Positions 1-7,013 are shown, counted from the stretch's first letter. The stretch is 15,703 bases of DNA from an uncultured Atopostipes sp. (GCA_910588235.1 CAJUOQ010000045.1:1-15703); one strand, 5' to 3'. The notes: generated by a model not told the origin, from the sequence alone. Numbers and translations: made by a program.

Positions 1-48
1 GAAGTTCCAAACGGACTCGCTACTTTTACTGAAGAACAAAGCTGGTGA
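1..48 (+). CDS. C-terminal end of an upstream gene (partial, unidentified)
   Basis: An open frame runs from the first base to a TGA at 46-48 and encodes the last 15 residues (EVPNGLATFTEEQSW). A Rho-independent terminator follows about 85 bases later, which supports a plus-strand gene ending here. Fifteen residues are too few to name the family. A second plus-strand frame is also open and ends at a TAA at 50-52 (…LLLLKNKAGD), so the frame choice is a judgement based on residue composition. Confidence 0.45.
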   Translation, partial: EVPNGLATFTEEQSW

Positions 49-131
49 CTAATTATAAAAAAAGAGAACACAGTATTGAACTGCATTCTCTAAAAGATTC
101 TATCAACACGATTTGACATAGAACCCTTAAC

Positions 132-165
132 AAAGACTTTCTATTTTAGAAGGTCTTTTTATTTT
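132..165 (+). terminator. Rho-independent terminator of the upstream gene
   Basis: An 11-bp stem (132-142 with 148-158, one G-T pair) closes a 5-base loop and is followed by TTATTTTG. It separates the gene ending at 48 from mbl. Confidence 0.8.
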
Positions 166-236
166 GTTTAGAGCTGGCAATCCGTTTGAATAAGTAGTAT
201 AGTTTCTACCGATTAGAAAAATGATCATACTGATGA

Positions 237-265
237 TTGTGTTTTTAATATTTATAGAGTAAAAT
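237..265 (+). promoter_or_regulatory. candidate mbl promoter
   Basis: A -35-like TTGTGT (237-242), a 17-base spacer and a TAAAAT -10 (260-265) lie about 75 bases before the mbl start and downstream of the preceding terminator. The -35 matches the consensus at only three positions, so this is a candidate. The leader after it contains an 11-base direct repeat. Confidence 0.35.
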
Positions 266-268
266 AGG

Positions 269-309
269 AAAGATGAAGACAATTATTATAAAAAATAAAA
301 AGATGAAGA
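269..309 (+). repeat. 11-base direct repeat in the mbl leader
   Basis: AAAGATGAAGA occurs at 269-279 and again at 299-309, exactly 30 bases apart, in A-rich sequence between the candidate promoter and the mbl ribosome binding site. No function is known. Chance is plausible in such purine-rich sequence. Confidence 0.5.
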
Positions 310-339
310 TTCGAGTGAATACGCAGGAGGAAATGATTC

Positions 340-1329
340 ATGGCAAAAGATATTGGGATTGACTTAGGAACAGCTAACGTCCTCGTCCATATCAAAGGAA
401 AAGGAATCGTCGTTGACGAACCAGCTGTTGTTGCGATTAATACGAACACAAATGAAGTTTTAGCGGTCGGAGAAGAAGCTTATATGATGGTTGGACGTAC
501 TCCAGGACATATTAAAGCTATTCGTCCATTACAAGGAGGCGTCATTGCGGATTTTGATATTACAGAAGCAATGGTTTCTTACTTTATTGATAAGATTAAC
601 GTTAAAAGCTTCTTATCGAAGCCAAACATTATTATTTGTACGCCAACAAATGTAACAGGTATCGAACAAAAAGCTATTATTGAAGTGGCAGAAAAAGCCG
701 GTGGAAAAAATGTATTTCTTGAAGAAGAGCCAAAAGTAGCCGCAATTGGTGCGGGGATGGATATTTTCCAACCAAGTGGAAATATGGTTATTGATATCGG
801 CGGGGGGACAACAGATATCGCTGTGCTATCGATGGGCGGCATTGTAACCAGTAAATCCATCAAAGTAGCGGGCGATTCTTTAGATAGCGATATTAAAGAA
901 TTTGTTAAGAAAGAACATAGTTTGCTGATTGGAGATCGTACAGCTGAAAAAATTAAAGTTGAAATCGGTGAAGTCTTTGACGAGAAACGTGAAGATACCT
1001 TAGACATCCGTGGACGCGATATCGTGTCTGGCTTGCCTAAAACTGTCTCTATTTCTTCAAAACAGATTTTAAATGCGACGAAAGAATCAATGCAGGAAAT
1101 TGTACGAGCAGCCAAAGCGGTTCTAGAAGAAACCTCTCCTGAACTATCAGCAGATATTATCGATCGCGGAGTCATCACAACCGGTGGCGGTGCTTTGCTA
1201 CATGGAATCGATCAATTATTAGTGGAGCAATTAAAAGTTCCTGTATTTACAGCTGAAAGCCCATTGGATTCAGTGGCATTAGGCACAGGAATTTTACTTG
1301 AAAATATTCAGAAATTGAATAATGCATAA
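340..1329 (+). CDS. mbl: Mbl, MreB-like actin-family cell-shape protein
   Basis: A 329-residue bacterial actin homologue that polymerises under the membrane and guides the lateral-wall synthesis machinery (elongasome). The actin-fold nucleotide sites are all visible: phosphate-1 loop IGIDLGTANVL (5-15), the LEEEPKVAAIGAG segment (127-139), phosphate-2 loop IDIGGGTTDIAV (151-162) and the adenosine motif TTGGGALLHGI (280-290). The wording LGTANVLVHIKGKG matches the Mbl branch rather than MreB proper, where TANTLVFVKGKG is usual. Full length for the family. The start is set by AGGAGG about 8 bases upstream. The EpuA-like gene follows after 29 bases with no terminator between, so the two are probably co-transcribed. 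No mreC/mreD are adjacent, as expected for mbl rather than the mreBCD locus. Confidence 0.95.
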   Translation: MAKDIGIDLGTANVLVHIKGKGIVVDEPAVVAINTNTNEVLAVGEEAYMMVGRTPGHIKAIRPLQGGVIADFDITEAMVSYFIDKINVKSFLSKPNIIICTPTNVTGIEQKAIIEVAEKAGGKNVFLEEEPKVAAIGAGMDIFQPSGNMVIDIGGGTTDIAVLSMGGIVTSKSIKVAGDSLDSDIKEFVKKEHSLLIGDRTAEKIKVEIGEVFDEKREDTLDIRGRDIVSGLPKTVSISSKQILNATKESMQEIVRAAKAVLEETSPELSADIIDRGVITTGGGALLHGIDQLLVEQLKVPVFTAESPLDSVALGTGILLENIQKLNNA

Positions 1330-1358
1330 CGATAAAAATAAAGAAAGCAGGCAAATAT

Positions 1359-1550
1359 ATGGAATGGACAAGTATTTTTAAAAACACATTATTTTTCCTG
1401 TTACGGTTTTTATTAGCTGTAATTTTATTCATCGTTGCCTTTGCTGTAGGAGCTATGCTAGGTTATAGTGTTCTTGGTGATGGGGCAGATCCGATGGAAG
1501 TTTTCAATCCTGATCTTTGGGAACATATTTTAAACTTTATACTGAACTAA
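1359..1550 (+). CDS. EpuA-family small membrane protein
   Basis: A 63-residue protein with one N-terminal membrane segment (about residues 10-35) and a short C-terminal part containing GYSVLGDGADPMEVFNPDLW and ending in HILNFILN. That combination (hydrophobic helix, GY..LGDG.DP, F.P..W.HI) is the signature of the EpuA family, often labelled 'DNA-directed RNA polymerase subunit beta' in databases. I see nothing here that supports a polymerase role. In streptococci epuA sits next to murA and endA; here it follows mbl, so a link with the envelope is reasonable but unproven. The ribosome binding site (AAAGCAGG) is modest. A terminator begins 16 bases after the stop. Confidence 0.85.
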   Translation: MEWTSIFKNTLFFLLRFLLAVILFIVAFAVGAMLGYSVLGDGADPMEVFNPDLWEHILNFILN

Positions 1551-1566
1551 ATGGAAAAAACAGACT

Positions 1567-1611
1567 AAAAAACGATTAGAAGCGAAAATTTCTATTCGTT
1601 TTTTAATTTTC
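1567..1611 (+). terminator. terminator of the mbl-epuA unit
   Basis: A 15-position stem (1567-1581 with 1590-1604, one T-T mismatch, loop of 8) starts with six A and ends in six T. It then continues into TTTTAATTTT-like sequence. It can work on the plus strand and possibly on both strands. Confidence 0.8.
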
Positions 1612-1622
1612 TAAGAAAAAGC

Positions 1623-1637
1623 AACTTTTTAAAAGTT
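1623..1637. repeat. short inverted repeat upstream of ssb
   Basis: AACTTTT-T-AAAAGTT is a perfect 7-base inverted repeat around a central T, followed by TTTTC. It lies between the mbl-epuA terminator and ssb. It may be a weak second hairpin or a protein site, or simply chance in A/T-rich DNA. I found no convincing -35/-10 pair for ssb in 1612-1748. Confidence 0.35.
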
Positions 1638-1748
1638 TTTTCGTGAAATCCTCGATTTTTCGCAAATATATATATGAGGGGTTCATTGTATTTCAGGTGT
1701 TTACTTAAAATACAGAATCTTGTCAAAAATATATAACGGAGGGATCGA

Positions 1749-2156
1749 GTGAATCGATTAACAGTGATCGGGCGCATTGTCCGAGAAATTGAACTAAGAG
1801 AAGTCGGCGATGGTAAAATTGTCATGAATAACGCGGTAGCTATTCCAAGGAACTTTAAAACAAATAAGGGGCCAGATGCTGATTTTGTAGACATTGTTGC
1901 TTGGGGAAAAAGAGCAGAAGTGATTGAAGAGTATTGCGATAAGGGAGATCTTGTCGGTTTGGACGGACGACTCCAATCACGCACTTACGTAGATAATAAT
2001 CAGCAAACCGTCTATGTGGTGGAAATGATTGTTGAGAGTGTTCATTTTTTACAACAAAGAGGAAGTCCTCGCAAAGACAACCAACAGAATAATCGACAAG
2101 GACAAAAAAACATCCAAACAGCGAATGGCCCTCAGCAAATAGAACCTAATCGTTAA
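1749..2156 (+). CDS. ssb: single-stranded DNA-binding protein, short paralogue without acidic tip
   Basis: A 135-residue OB-fold protein that coats single-stranded DNA. The fold spans about residues 1-103, with typical SSB wording: NRLTVIGRIVREIELR, DFVDIVAWGKRAEVIEEY, KGDLVGLDGRLQSRTY and VYVVEMIVESVHFL. The tail (104-135) is Gln/Asn/Arg-rich and ends in IEPNR. The DDDLPF-like acidic tip that recruits partner proteins in the main replicative SSB is absent. This resembles Bacillus SsbB (YwpH), a short competence-linked paralogue that also lacks the tip and also lies close to mbl. I infer a secondary SSB rather than the essential one. The start is GTG, chosen because GGAGG ends 6 bases upstream and the product aligns with the SSB N-terminus. 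The gene stands alone between two terminators. Confidence 0.9.
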   Translation: MNRLTVIGRIVREIELREVGDGKIVMNNAVAIPRNFKTNKGPDADFVDIVAWGKRAEVIEEYCDKGDLVGLDGRLQSRTYVDNNQQTVYVVEMIVESVHFLQQRGSPRKDNQQNNRQGQKNIQTANGPQQIEPNR

Positions 2157-2185
2157 ATGATCAATGGTTTATAGCTTAAGGATAA

Positions 2186-2228
2186 AAAACTTCCACCCAC
2201 TAGAAAAGGGGTGGAAGTTTTACTTTTA
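2186..2228 (+). terminator. terminator of ssb
   Basis: A perfect 13-bp stem (2186-2198 with 2209-2221, containing CTTCCACCC/GGGTGGAAG) with a 10-base loop, followed by TACTTTTATC. It starts 30 bases after the ssb stop. Confidence 0.85.
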
Positions 2229-2251
2229 TCTCTTAAAAAGGTTAAAGAATC

Positions 2252-2279
2252 TTCATAATTTGAACCTATACTATATAAT
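2252..2279 (+). promoter_or_regulatory. promoter of the two-component operon
   Basis: A perfect TATAAT -10 (2274-2279) has a TTCATA -35 (2252-2257, four of six) at a 16-base spacing. It lies just after the ssb terminator and about 58 bases before the regulator start, which implies a short leader. Confidence 0.6.
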
Positions 2280-2336
2280 GAGTAGACTATGCGTAATCAA
2301 CAGAAACAGAGGAACGAAAAGATTGAGAGGTGCAAA

Positions 2337-3050
2337 ATGCATATTTTAATGATTGAAGATAATGAATCCGTATGTGAAATGTTAGAAATGTTTTTTGAAA
2401 AAGAAGATTGGGAAGTGACCTTCATCCATGATGGGCAAGAAGGACTTGATACGTATTTAAAACATCAAGAAAAATATGATTTACTCATTTTAGATATTAT
2501 GCTTCCAGGAATTGATGGCATCACGATATGTCGAGAAGTTCGAAAAGTAGATCCACAAGTGCCTATTATTATGCTGACCGCGAAAGATACAGAGAGTGAC
2601 GAAGTCATTGGGTTAGAAATTGGCGCAGATGATTATGTGACAAAACCGTTTAGTCCTTTGACCCTCGTTGCGCGTATCAAGTCAACCGTTCGACGAATGA
2701 AAACGCCTGGTCAATTGGAAGTAAAGGAAGAAAATCTTTACGATATTGAAACGGATCATTTAAAAATTAATGAAAATACACGAGAAATTATATTGTATGA
2801 CGAACCTTTAGAGGATTTAACGCCGAAAGAATTTGATTTACTGTATACGCTGGCGAACAGTCCGCGACGGGTATTTTCAAGAGAACAATTACTAGAACAA
2901 GTCTGGGAGTATGAATATTTTGGTAATGAGCGAACAGTGGACGCCCATATTAAAAAACTCAGACAAAAACTACTGAAAAACGGTCCACAAGTGATCCAGA
3001 CTGTTTGGGGTGTCGGCTACAAGTTCGATGATTCGGATGATTTTGAATGA
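2337..3050 (+). CDS. OmpR-family response regulator, YclJ-like
   Basis: A 237-residue response regulator that is phosphorylated by the adjacent kinase and binds DNA through a winged helix. Receiver domain residues 1-118: acidic pocket E7-D8, phosphoacceptor D53 (LLILDIMLPG), T81 and K103 (TKPFSP). The winged-helix domain covers about 138-231, with LTPKEFDLLYTLANSPRRVFSREQ in two parts and the closing WGVGYKF. The N-terminus (HILMIEDNESVCEMLEMFF) and the run IIMLTAKDTESDEVIGLEIG are very close to Bacillus YclJ as I remember it. The start is the ATG at 2337 because AGAGG ends 6 bases before it. An in-frame ATG at 2289 has no ribosome binding site and lies practically at the transcription start. 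Regulatory targets are not visible; envelope genes are a guess from context. Confidence 0.93.
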   Translation: MHILMIEDNESVCEMLEMFFEKEDWEVTFIHDGQEGLDTYLKHQEKYDLLILDIMLPGIDGITICREVRKVDPQVPIIMLTAKDTESDEVIGLEIGADDYVTKPFSPLTLVARIKSTVRRMKTPGQLEVKEENLYDIETDHLKINENTREIILYDEPLEDLTPKEFDLLYTLANSPRRVFSREQLLEQVWEYEYFGNERTVDAHIKKLRQKLLKNGPQVIQTVWGVGYKFDDSDDFE

Positions 3051-4477
3051 AGATGAGATTTCCATATATCTATCAGTTGATCGTTAGTTTTTTATTGGTT
3101 ATTTTGACGATTTTAATTATCACTGCTGCTTCACTCTTTCATTTTGGACGGACGCAATTACTAGATAAAGTACAAGACAATTTCTTCCATTATGCTGAAC
3201 TCATTGAAGAAGCCGAGGGAGATCCTGAAAAACTAGACTCATATAATCAAATATTCGAAGATCAACATATAAAATATGGAATTTTTGACCGCGAAGGGAT
3301 GCTGAAATATCCTCGTACAGTGAACAACGTACAAGTAAGGCTAAGTGAAGAAGAAGAAACGACACTTCGTGAAGGAGATGCCTTGCTCTTACAAATTGAG
3401 ACCAATGATTTGCGTGGGAATAATGAAGAGACGGCGTTAATTTATGTGCCTGTTTTAAACGAAAATGGAAGCTATGAAGGCTTTATCGGTATCGGCCGTC
3501 CAGTGAGTCACATTGAAGTGCAAATGGATGAATTAAAACAGAATATGTTTCGGGCATTTCTCTTTTCGACCGTGATTGCTGTCATGATCAGTATCTTATT
3601 GTCTTATTATTTAGTTAAACGAGTCAATCGTTTAAGTAAAGCTTCACGTAAAGTAGCAACAGGAGACTATGATATTTATATTGATCACAGTAACCGTGAT
3701 GAAATTGATCGTTTATCGGCTGATTTTAATAAAATGATTAAAGCTTTAAAAGAATGGCGGAGAGAAGTTTTACATTTAGAAGATTTAAGAAAAAGTTTCA
3801 TGCAGGACGTCGCCCACGAAATGCGTACGCCTTTGACAACGATTAATGGCTTGTTGGAAGGTTTAGAATATGGAGTATTTAATGATCAACAAGAACTGCG
3901 CAGTATTCAATTAATGCGTAAAGAAACGACTCGTTTGATTCGTTTAGTCAATGAAAACTTAGACTATGAAAATATTCAATCAAATCAGATTATTTTAAAG
4001 AAAAATTATTTTCCATTGAATGAAGCTTTGGCAGAAACGACCGAACAATTACGCGGCGTTGCCGAGGATTCAAATAATGAAATTATTATTAAAGAAGGTA
4101 TGGAAGACATTACCGTTTACGCAGACTTCGATCGTTTTAAGCAAATCATTGTGAATTTACTAAAAAATGCGATTCAATTTACGACCGACGGGAAAATTTT
4201 TATTGAAGCTATTCAGACGCAAGAGATAACAAAAATCACAATTGCGGATACAGGTGTCGGAATGACGGAAGAAGAAATGGAAAATATATGGGATCGCTAT
4301 TACAAAGCAGATGTTTCTCGAAAAAACACGAAATATGGCGAGTCAGGTTTAGGCTTACCTATTGTAAAACAATTAGTCGAATTACATGATGGAGATATTA
4401 AAGTGACCAGCGAGTTAGGCAAAGGAACAACGTTTACAATTATTTTCCCGAGAGTTAAAACGAAAGAAGAAACTTAA
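3047..4477 (+). CDS. sensor histidine kinase, YclK-like
   Basis: A 476-residue membrane kinase that pairs with the regulator just upstream. Order: TM1 (about 8-30), an extracytoplasmic sensor of about 135 residues, TM2 (168-189), HAMP (190-243), dimerisation/H-box with DVAHEMRTPLTTINGLLEG (phospho-His H257), then the ATPase domain with N-box VNLLKNAIQF (N374), G1 DTGVG (401-405), F-box WDRYYKAD and G2 GESGLGLPIVKQL. All catalytic motifs are intact. The ATG at 3047 overlaps the regulator's TGA in an ATGA, so translation is probably coupled. A second ATG at 3053 is also possible. The sensor segment has no motif I can name, so the signal is unknown. About 180 bases separate it from ltaS with no clear terminator, so read-through into ltaS is possible. 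Confidence 0.93.
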   Translation: MKMRFPYIYQLIVSFLLVILTILIITAASLFHFGRTQLLDKVQDNFFHYAELIEEAEGDPEKLDSYNQIFEDQHIKYGIFDREGMLKYPRTVNNVQVRLSEEEETTLREGDALLLQIETNDLRGNNEETALIYVPVLNENGSYEGFIGIGRPVSHIEVQMDELKQNMFRAFLFSTVIAVMISILLSYYLVKRVNRLSKASRKVATGDYDIYIDHSNRDEIDRLSADFNKMIKALKEWRREVLHLEDLRKSFMQDVAHEMRTPLTTINGLLEGLEYGVFNDQQELRSIQLMRKETTRLIRLVNENLDYENIQSNQIILKKNYFPLNEALAETTEQLRGVAEDSNNEIIIKEGMEDITVYADFDRFKQIIVNLLKNAIQFTTDGKIFIEAIQTQEITKITIADTGVGMTEEEMENIWDRYYKADVSRKNTKYGESGLGLPIVKQLVELHDGDIKVTSELGKGTTFTIIFPRVKTKEET

Positions 4478-4487
4478 AGGATTGCTC

Positions 4488-4559
4488 ATGATGAGGATTC
4501 TAATGATGCATAAAACCATTCTGTACTTATCTAAGTCTTTAGTTGGATATCCCATATAA
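4488..4559 (+). CDS. possible 23-residue peptide ORF after the kinase
   Basis: An ATG at 4488 opens a 23-codon frame (MMRILMMHKTILYLSKSLVG plus YPI). AAAGGA, overlapping the kinase stop, lies 6 bases upstream. The peptide is hydrophobic and basic with four methionines. It could be a small membrane peptide or a leader between the kinase and ltaS, but a chance frame of this size is common. I do not recognise it. Confidence 0.2.
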   Translation: MMRILMMHKTILYLSKSLVGYPI

Positions 4560-4643
4560 ATATTGCGTAAATGATTAATTTACTGTAAAATTATGGTTGA
4601 ATAATGTGGAATTCTTGACACCGAATGGGTAGAATCTGCATTC

Positions 4644-4649
4644 AGGAGG
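4644..4649 (+). promoter_or_regulatory. strong ribosome binding site of ltaS
   Basis: AGGAGG lies 10 bases before the ltaS ATG and fixes that start. A TTGACA at 4615-4620 upstream looks like a -35 box, but the only -10-like hexamer near it (TAGAAT, 4630-4635) is 9 bases away. The ltaS promoter therefore stays unassigned. Confidence 0.7.
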
Positions 4650-4659
4650 TATATTTTTA

Positions 4660-6864
4660 ATGGAATTTATAAAAGAAAAATTCAAAAATAATAAACGAAT
4701 AGGGTTGTTTTTACTTGCTATTCTGTTTTTCTGGCTTAAAACAATGCTTGCTTACTACACTGAATTTTCATTAGGCGTTACTGGAGCTTTACAAACTTTT
4801 ATTTTGTGGATTAACCCGCTCGCTACAAGTGTCATTCTGTTATCTTTAAGTTTATATATGAAAGATGATAAGAAATCTTACCACACGATGCTTTTTATTT
4901 ACTTTTTAATGAGCTTGTTACTCTACGCAAACATTTTATATTATCGTGAGTTTGCTGACTTTATGACGCTTTCGACCGTTCTTTCGAACATTTCGGGAGA
5001 TGATTCGATATTAACGGGCGGCGTGTTTACAAGTTTCCTCGTCATGCTACGTTTATGGGACGTTTTCTATTGGCTGGATTTCGTTGGTTTAGCTTGGTTA
5101 ACTCGTAAAGCATTAAAACCGAAAGAAGAACAACCAAAAGATTCTCGACCATTCTACAAACGCTATGCTTTCGCTGGAACACTTACTGGTTTAGCTTTAT
5201 TATTTGCGAATTTAATGATTGCTGAAACAGATCGTCCGCAGCTACTCACACGAACATTTGACCGAAACTATATTGTTAAATATTTAGGTGTAAACTTTTT
5301 TGCTGGTTACGATTCTTTCCAAACAATTAAGAATAACCACGTCCGCGCACAAGCGGATGAAGGGGACTTAACCGAAGTTTATAATTTCGCTCAAGAAAAT
5401 TATGCAGCACCCAATGAAGAATACTTTGGGTTAGCTGAGGGACGTAACGTATTTACGATCGTTCTTGAGAGTGCGCAGCAATTTGCGATGGATTTTGAGT
5501 TAGAAGACGAAGAAGGAAACCTTCATGAAGTGACACCTTTTACAAATAGTATTTATCATGATGAAGCGACGATTAGTTTTGATAACTTCTTCCATCAAGT
5601 TGGTCAAGGGAAGTCGTCCGATGCTGAAGTACTAACGGAAAATTCATTATTTGGTTTACCAGAAGGTAGTGCTTTCCAAGTCTTAGGTTCCGACAACGTA
5701 TTCCATGCGGCACCGAAGATTTTATCGGAAGAAAAAGGCTATACAACTGCTGCTTTTCACGGGAACACGGGAACTTTTTGGAACCGTACAGGAACTTATC
5801 CAGGATTTGGTTACGAATATTTCTTTGATGACCATTACTATGATGTAAGTCCTGATCGAGTTTTAGATTATGGTTTGAAAGACAAATTATTCTTTAAAGA
5901 CTCTGTAGAATATATTGAACAATTACCACAACCGTTTTATACAAAATTCCTAACTTTAACGAATCACTTCCCTTATCCATTAGAGGAAGAGAACGCAAGT
6001 ATTCCAAAAGCGAATACTGGAGACGAAACAGTCAACCAATATTTCCAAACAATGCGTTACACCGACGAAGCTGTAGAAGAATTCTTTAGTTGGTTAAAAG
6101 AGTCAGGCCTGTATGAAAACTCTATTGTGGTGATGTATGGGGACCACTTTGGAAACTCAAATATGCGTAACCCACATCTTGCACCTTTATTAGGAAAAGA
6201 CCCAGATGAGTGGGACGCTTACGACAATGCTCAAATGCAACGAGTTCCTCTAATGTTCCACATACCTGGCTATACTGAAGGTGAAATTAAAGAGACTTAT
6301 GGTGGACAAGTGGACTACTTGCCAACTTTACTTCATTTACTAGGTGTAGAAACAGACCCTTATCTCTTTATGGGACAAGATTTACTCTCAGAAGAGAACG
6401 AACAATTAGTTCCACTTAGAAATGGAAATGTGCTGACGCCAGAATATCATTTCCTAGGTTCAGACATTTATGATGCTGAAACAGGCGAAGAGGTAACGGA
6501 TTCATTAAGTGAATCTGAAAGAGAAGAATTAGCAGAGGTGGTCAGTCATGGACGTGATCGCTTGACGAATTCAGATAATCTCCTCAACTTAGATTTATTA
6601 AGATTCTACCAGCCTGTCACCTTAAAAGAGTGGGAACCGGTTGATTATATCTACAAAGAACAAATGGAACACCTAGAAAACCATCCGGATGCGGAAACAA
6701 GTTTACTTCATCAAAATGATGGAGAATCAACGATGGATTTATATGAAACAGATGCACCAGAATTACCAGAGAATCAACCTGTTGAAGAGAATGAAGAAGA
6801 AGCAGAGGCCGAAGAGGATACAACTTCTACTTCAGATGAGGAATCGACAACAGAAGAAGAATAA
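4660..6864 (+). CDS. ltaS: lipoteichoic acid synthase, LtaS-type, with serine in place of the catalytic threonine
   Basis: A 734-residue polyglycerolphosphate polymerase that transfers glycerolphosphate from phosphatidylglycerol to build lipoteichoic acid on the outer membrane face. About five membrane helices occupy residues 13-187, followed by an alkaline-phosphatase-fold extracellular domain. Family landmarks relative to the Staphylococcus enzyme: E270 (VLESAQQF), active-site loop HQVGQGKSSDAE (312-323), FWNR (373-376), TNHFPYP (434-440), YGDH (493-496) and TYGGQVDYLPTLLHL. The nucleophile position, Thr300 in S. aureus (GKTSD), is serine S319 here, codon TCG at 5614-5616. RAQA/DEGDLTEV (229-240) matches the known signal-peptidase cleavage site of LtaS (AYA/SEDDLTKV), so the domain is probably released after A232. 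Residues from about 655 form an added tail; the last 38 hold 18 Asp/Glu and no Lys/Arg. The two-component pair lies upstream and a strong terminator follows. Confidence 0.95.
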   Translation: MEFIKEKFKNNKRIGLFLLAILFFWLKTMLAYYTEFSLGVTGALQTFILWINPLATSVILLSLSLYMKDDKKSYHTMLFIYFLMSLLLYANILYYREFADFMTLSTVLSNISGDDSILTGGVFTSFLVMLRLWDVFYWLDFVGLAWLTRKALKPKEEQPKDSRPFYKRYAFAGTLTGLALLFANLMIAETDRPQLLTRTFDRNYIVKYLGVNFFAGYDSFQTIKNNHVRAQADEGDLTEVYNFAQENYAAPNEEYFGLAEGRNVFTIVLESAQQFAMDFELEDEEGNLHEVTPFTNSIYHDEATISFDNFFHQVGQGKSSDAEVLTENSLFGLPEGSAFQVLGSDNVFHAAPKILSEEKGYTTAAFHGNTGTFWNRTGTYPGFGYEYFFDDHYYDVSPDRVLDYGLKDKLFFKDSVEYIEQLPQPFYTKFLTLTNHFPYPLEEENASIPKANTGDETVNQYFQTMRYTDEAVEEFFSWLKESGLYENSIVVMYGDHFGNSNMRNPHLAPLLGKDPDEWDAYDNAQMQRVPLMFHIPGYTEGEIKETYGGQVDYLPTLLHLLGVETDPYLFMGQDLLSEENEQLVPLRNGNVLTPEYHFLGSDIYDAETGEEVTDSLSESEREELAEVVSHGRDRLTNSDNLLNLDLLRFYQPVTLKEWEPVDYIYKEQMEHLENHPDAETSLLHQNDGESTMDLYETDAPELPENQPVEENEEEAEAEEDTTSTSDEESTTEEE

Positions 6865-6872
6865 GTAAAATC

Positions 6873-6912
6873 AAAAAGCTTTAGACTCAAATCATCGGGT
6901 CTAAAGCTTTTT
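6873..6912. terminator. bidirectional terminator between ltaS and the minus-strand oxidoreductase
   Basis: A perfect 14-bp stem (6873-6886 with 6899-6912) starts with five A, ends with five T and has a 12-base loop. It begins 8 bases after the ltaS stop. Because of the A and T runs it can also stop leftward transcription of the oxidoreductase gene that ends at 7014. Confidence 0.85.
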
Positions 6913-6977
6913 GCGTTTATAAATGGATCATTCATTCGATTGTTGGTTTAATCAAGATTCTATAGAAAACCCAAATA

Positions 6978-7009
6978 CTTATTTATTGGAAAATTCTACA
7001 ATTAATAAG
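6978..7009 (-). terminator. weak A/T-rich hairpin after the minus-strand oxidoreductase
   Basis: An 11-position stem (6978-6988 with 6999-7009, one T-T mismatch, loop of 10) starts 4 bases beyond the minus-strand stop codon. It has only two G-C pairs inside A/T sequence and no T-run after it on the minus strand. It is more likely a 3' processing or stabilising hairpin than an efficient terminator. Confidence 0.3.
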
Positions 7010-7013
7010 AAAT

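Noticed and set aside
64..90. Hairpin GAGAA...TTCTC after the first gene's stop
   Set aside because: Interrupted by two mismatches and not followed by T residues; the better terminator is at 132-165.
113..118. TTGACA as a -35 box for mbl
   Set aside because: No -10-like hexamer at 16-18 bases, and the terminator at 132-165 lies immediately downstream.
579..1178. 199-residue minus-strand frame inside mbl
   Set aside because: Shadow of mbl; Ser/Ile-rich composition, no ribosome binding site, no recognisable domain.
1590..1604. Competence cin-box-like TATTCGTT on the reverse strand
   Set aside because: It is one arm of the mbl-epuA terminator and no minus-strand gene follows it.
1617..1658. 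Two ComK-like boxes (AAAA-N5-TTTT at 1617-1629 and AAAT-N5-ATTT at 1646-1658) before the SSB gene
   Set aside because: Tempting because Bacillus ssbB is ComK-controlled, but the second box is imperfect, the 16-base spacing is unusual, such A/T patterns are frequent by chance and Lactobacillales generally do not use a ComK competence switch.
2164..2349. 61-residue plus-strand frame between ssb and the regulator
   Set aside because: It runs through the ssb terminator and the regulator's promoter and has no ribosome binding site.
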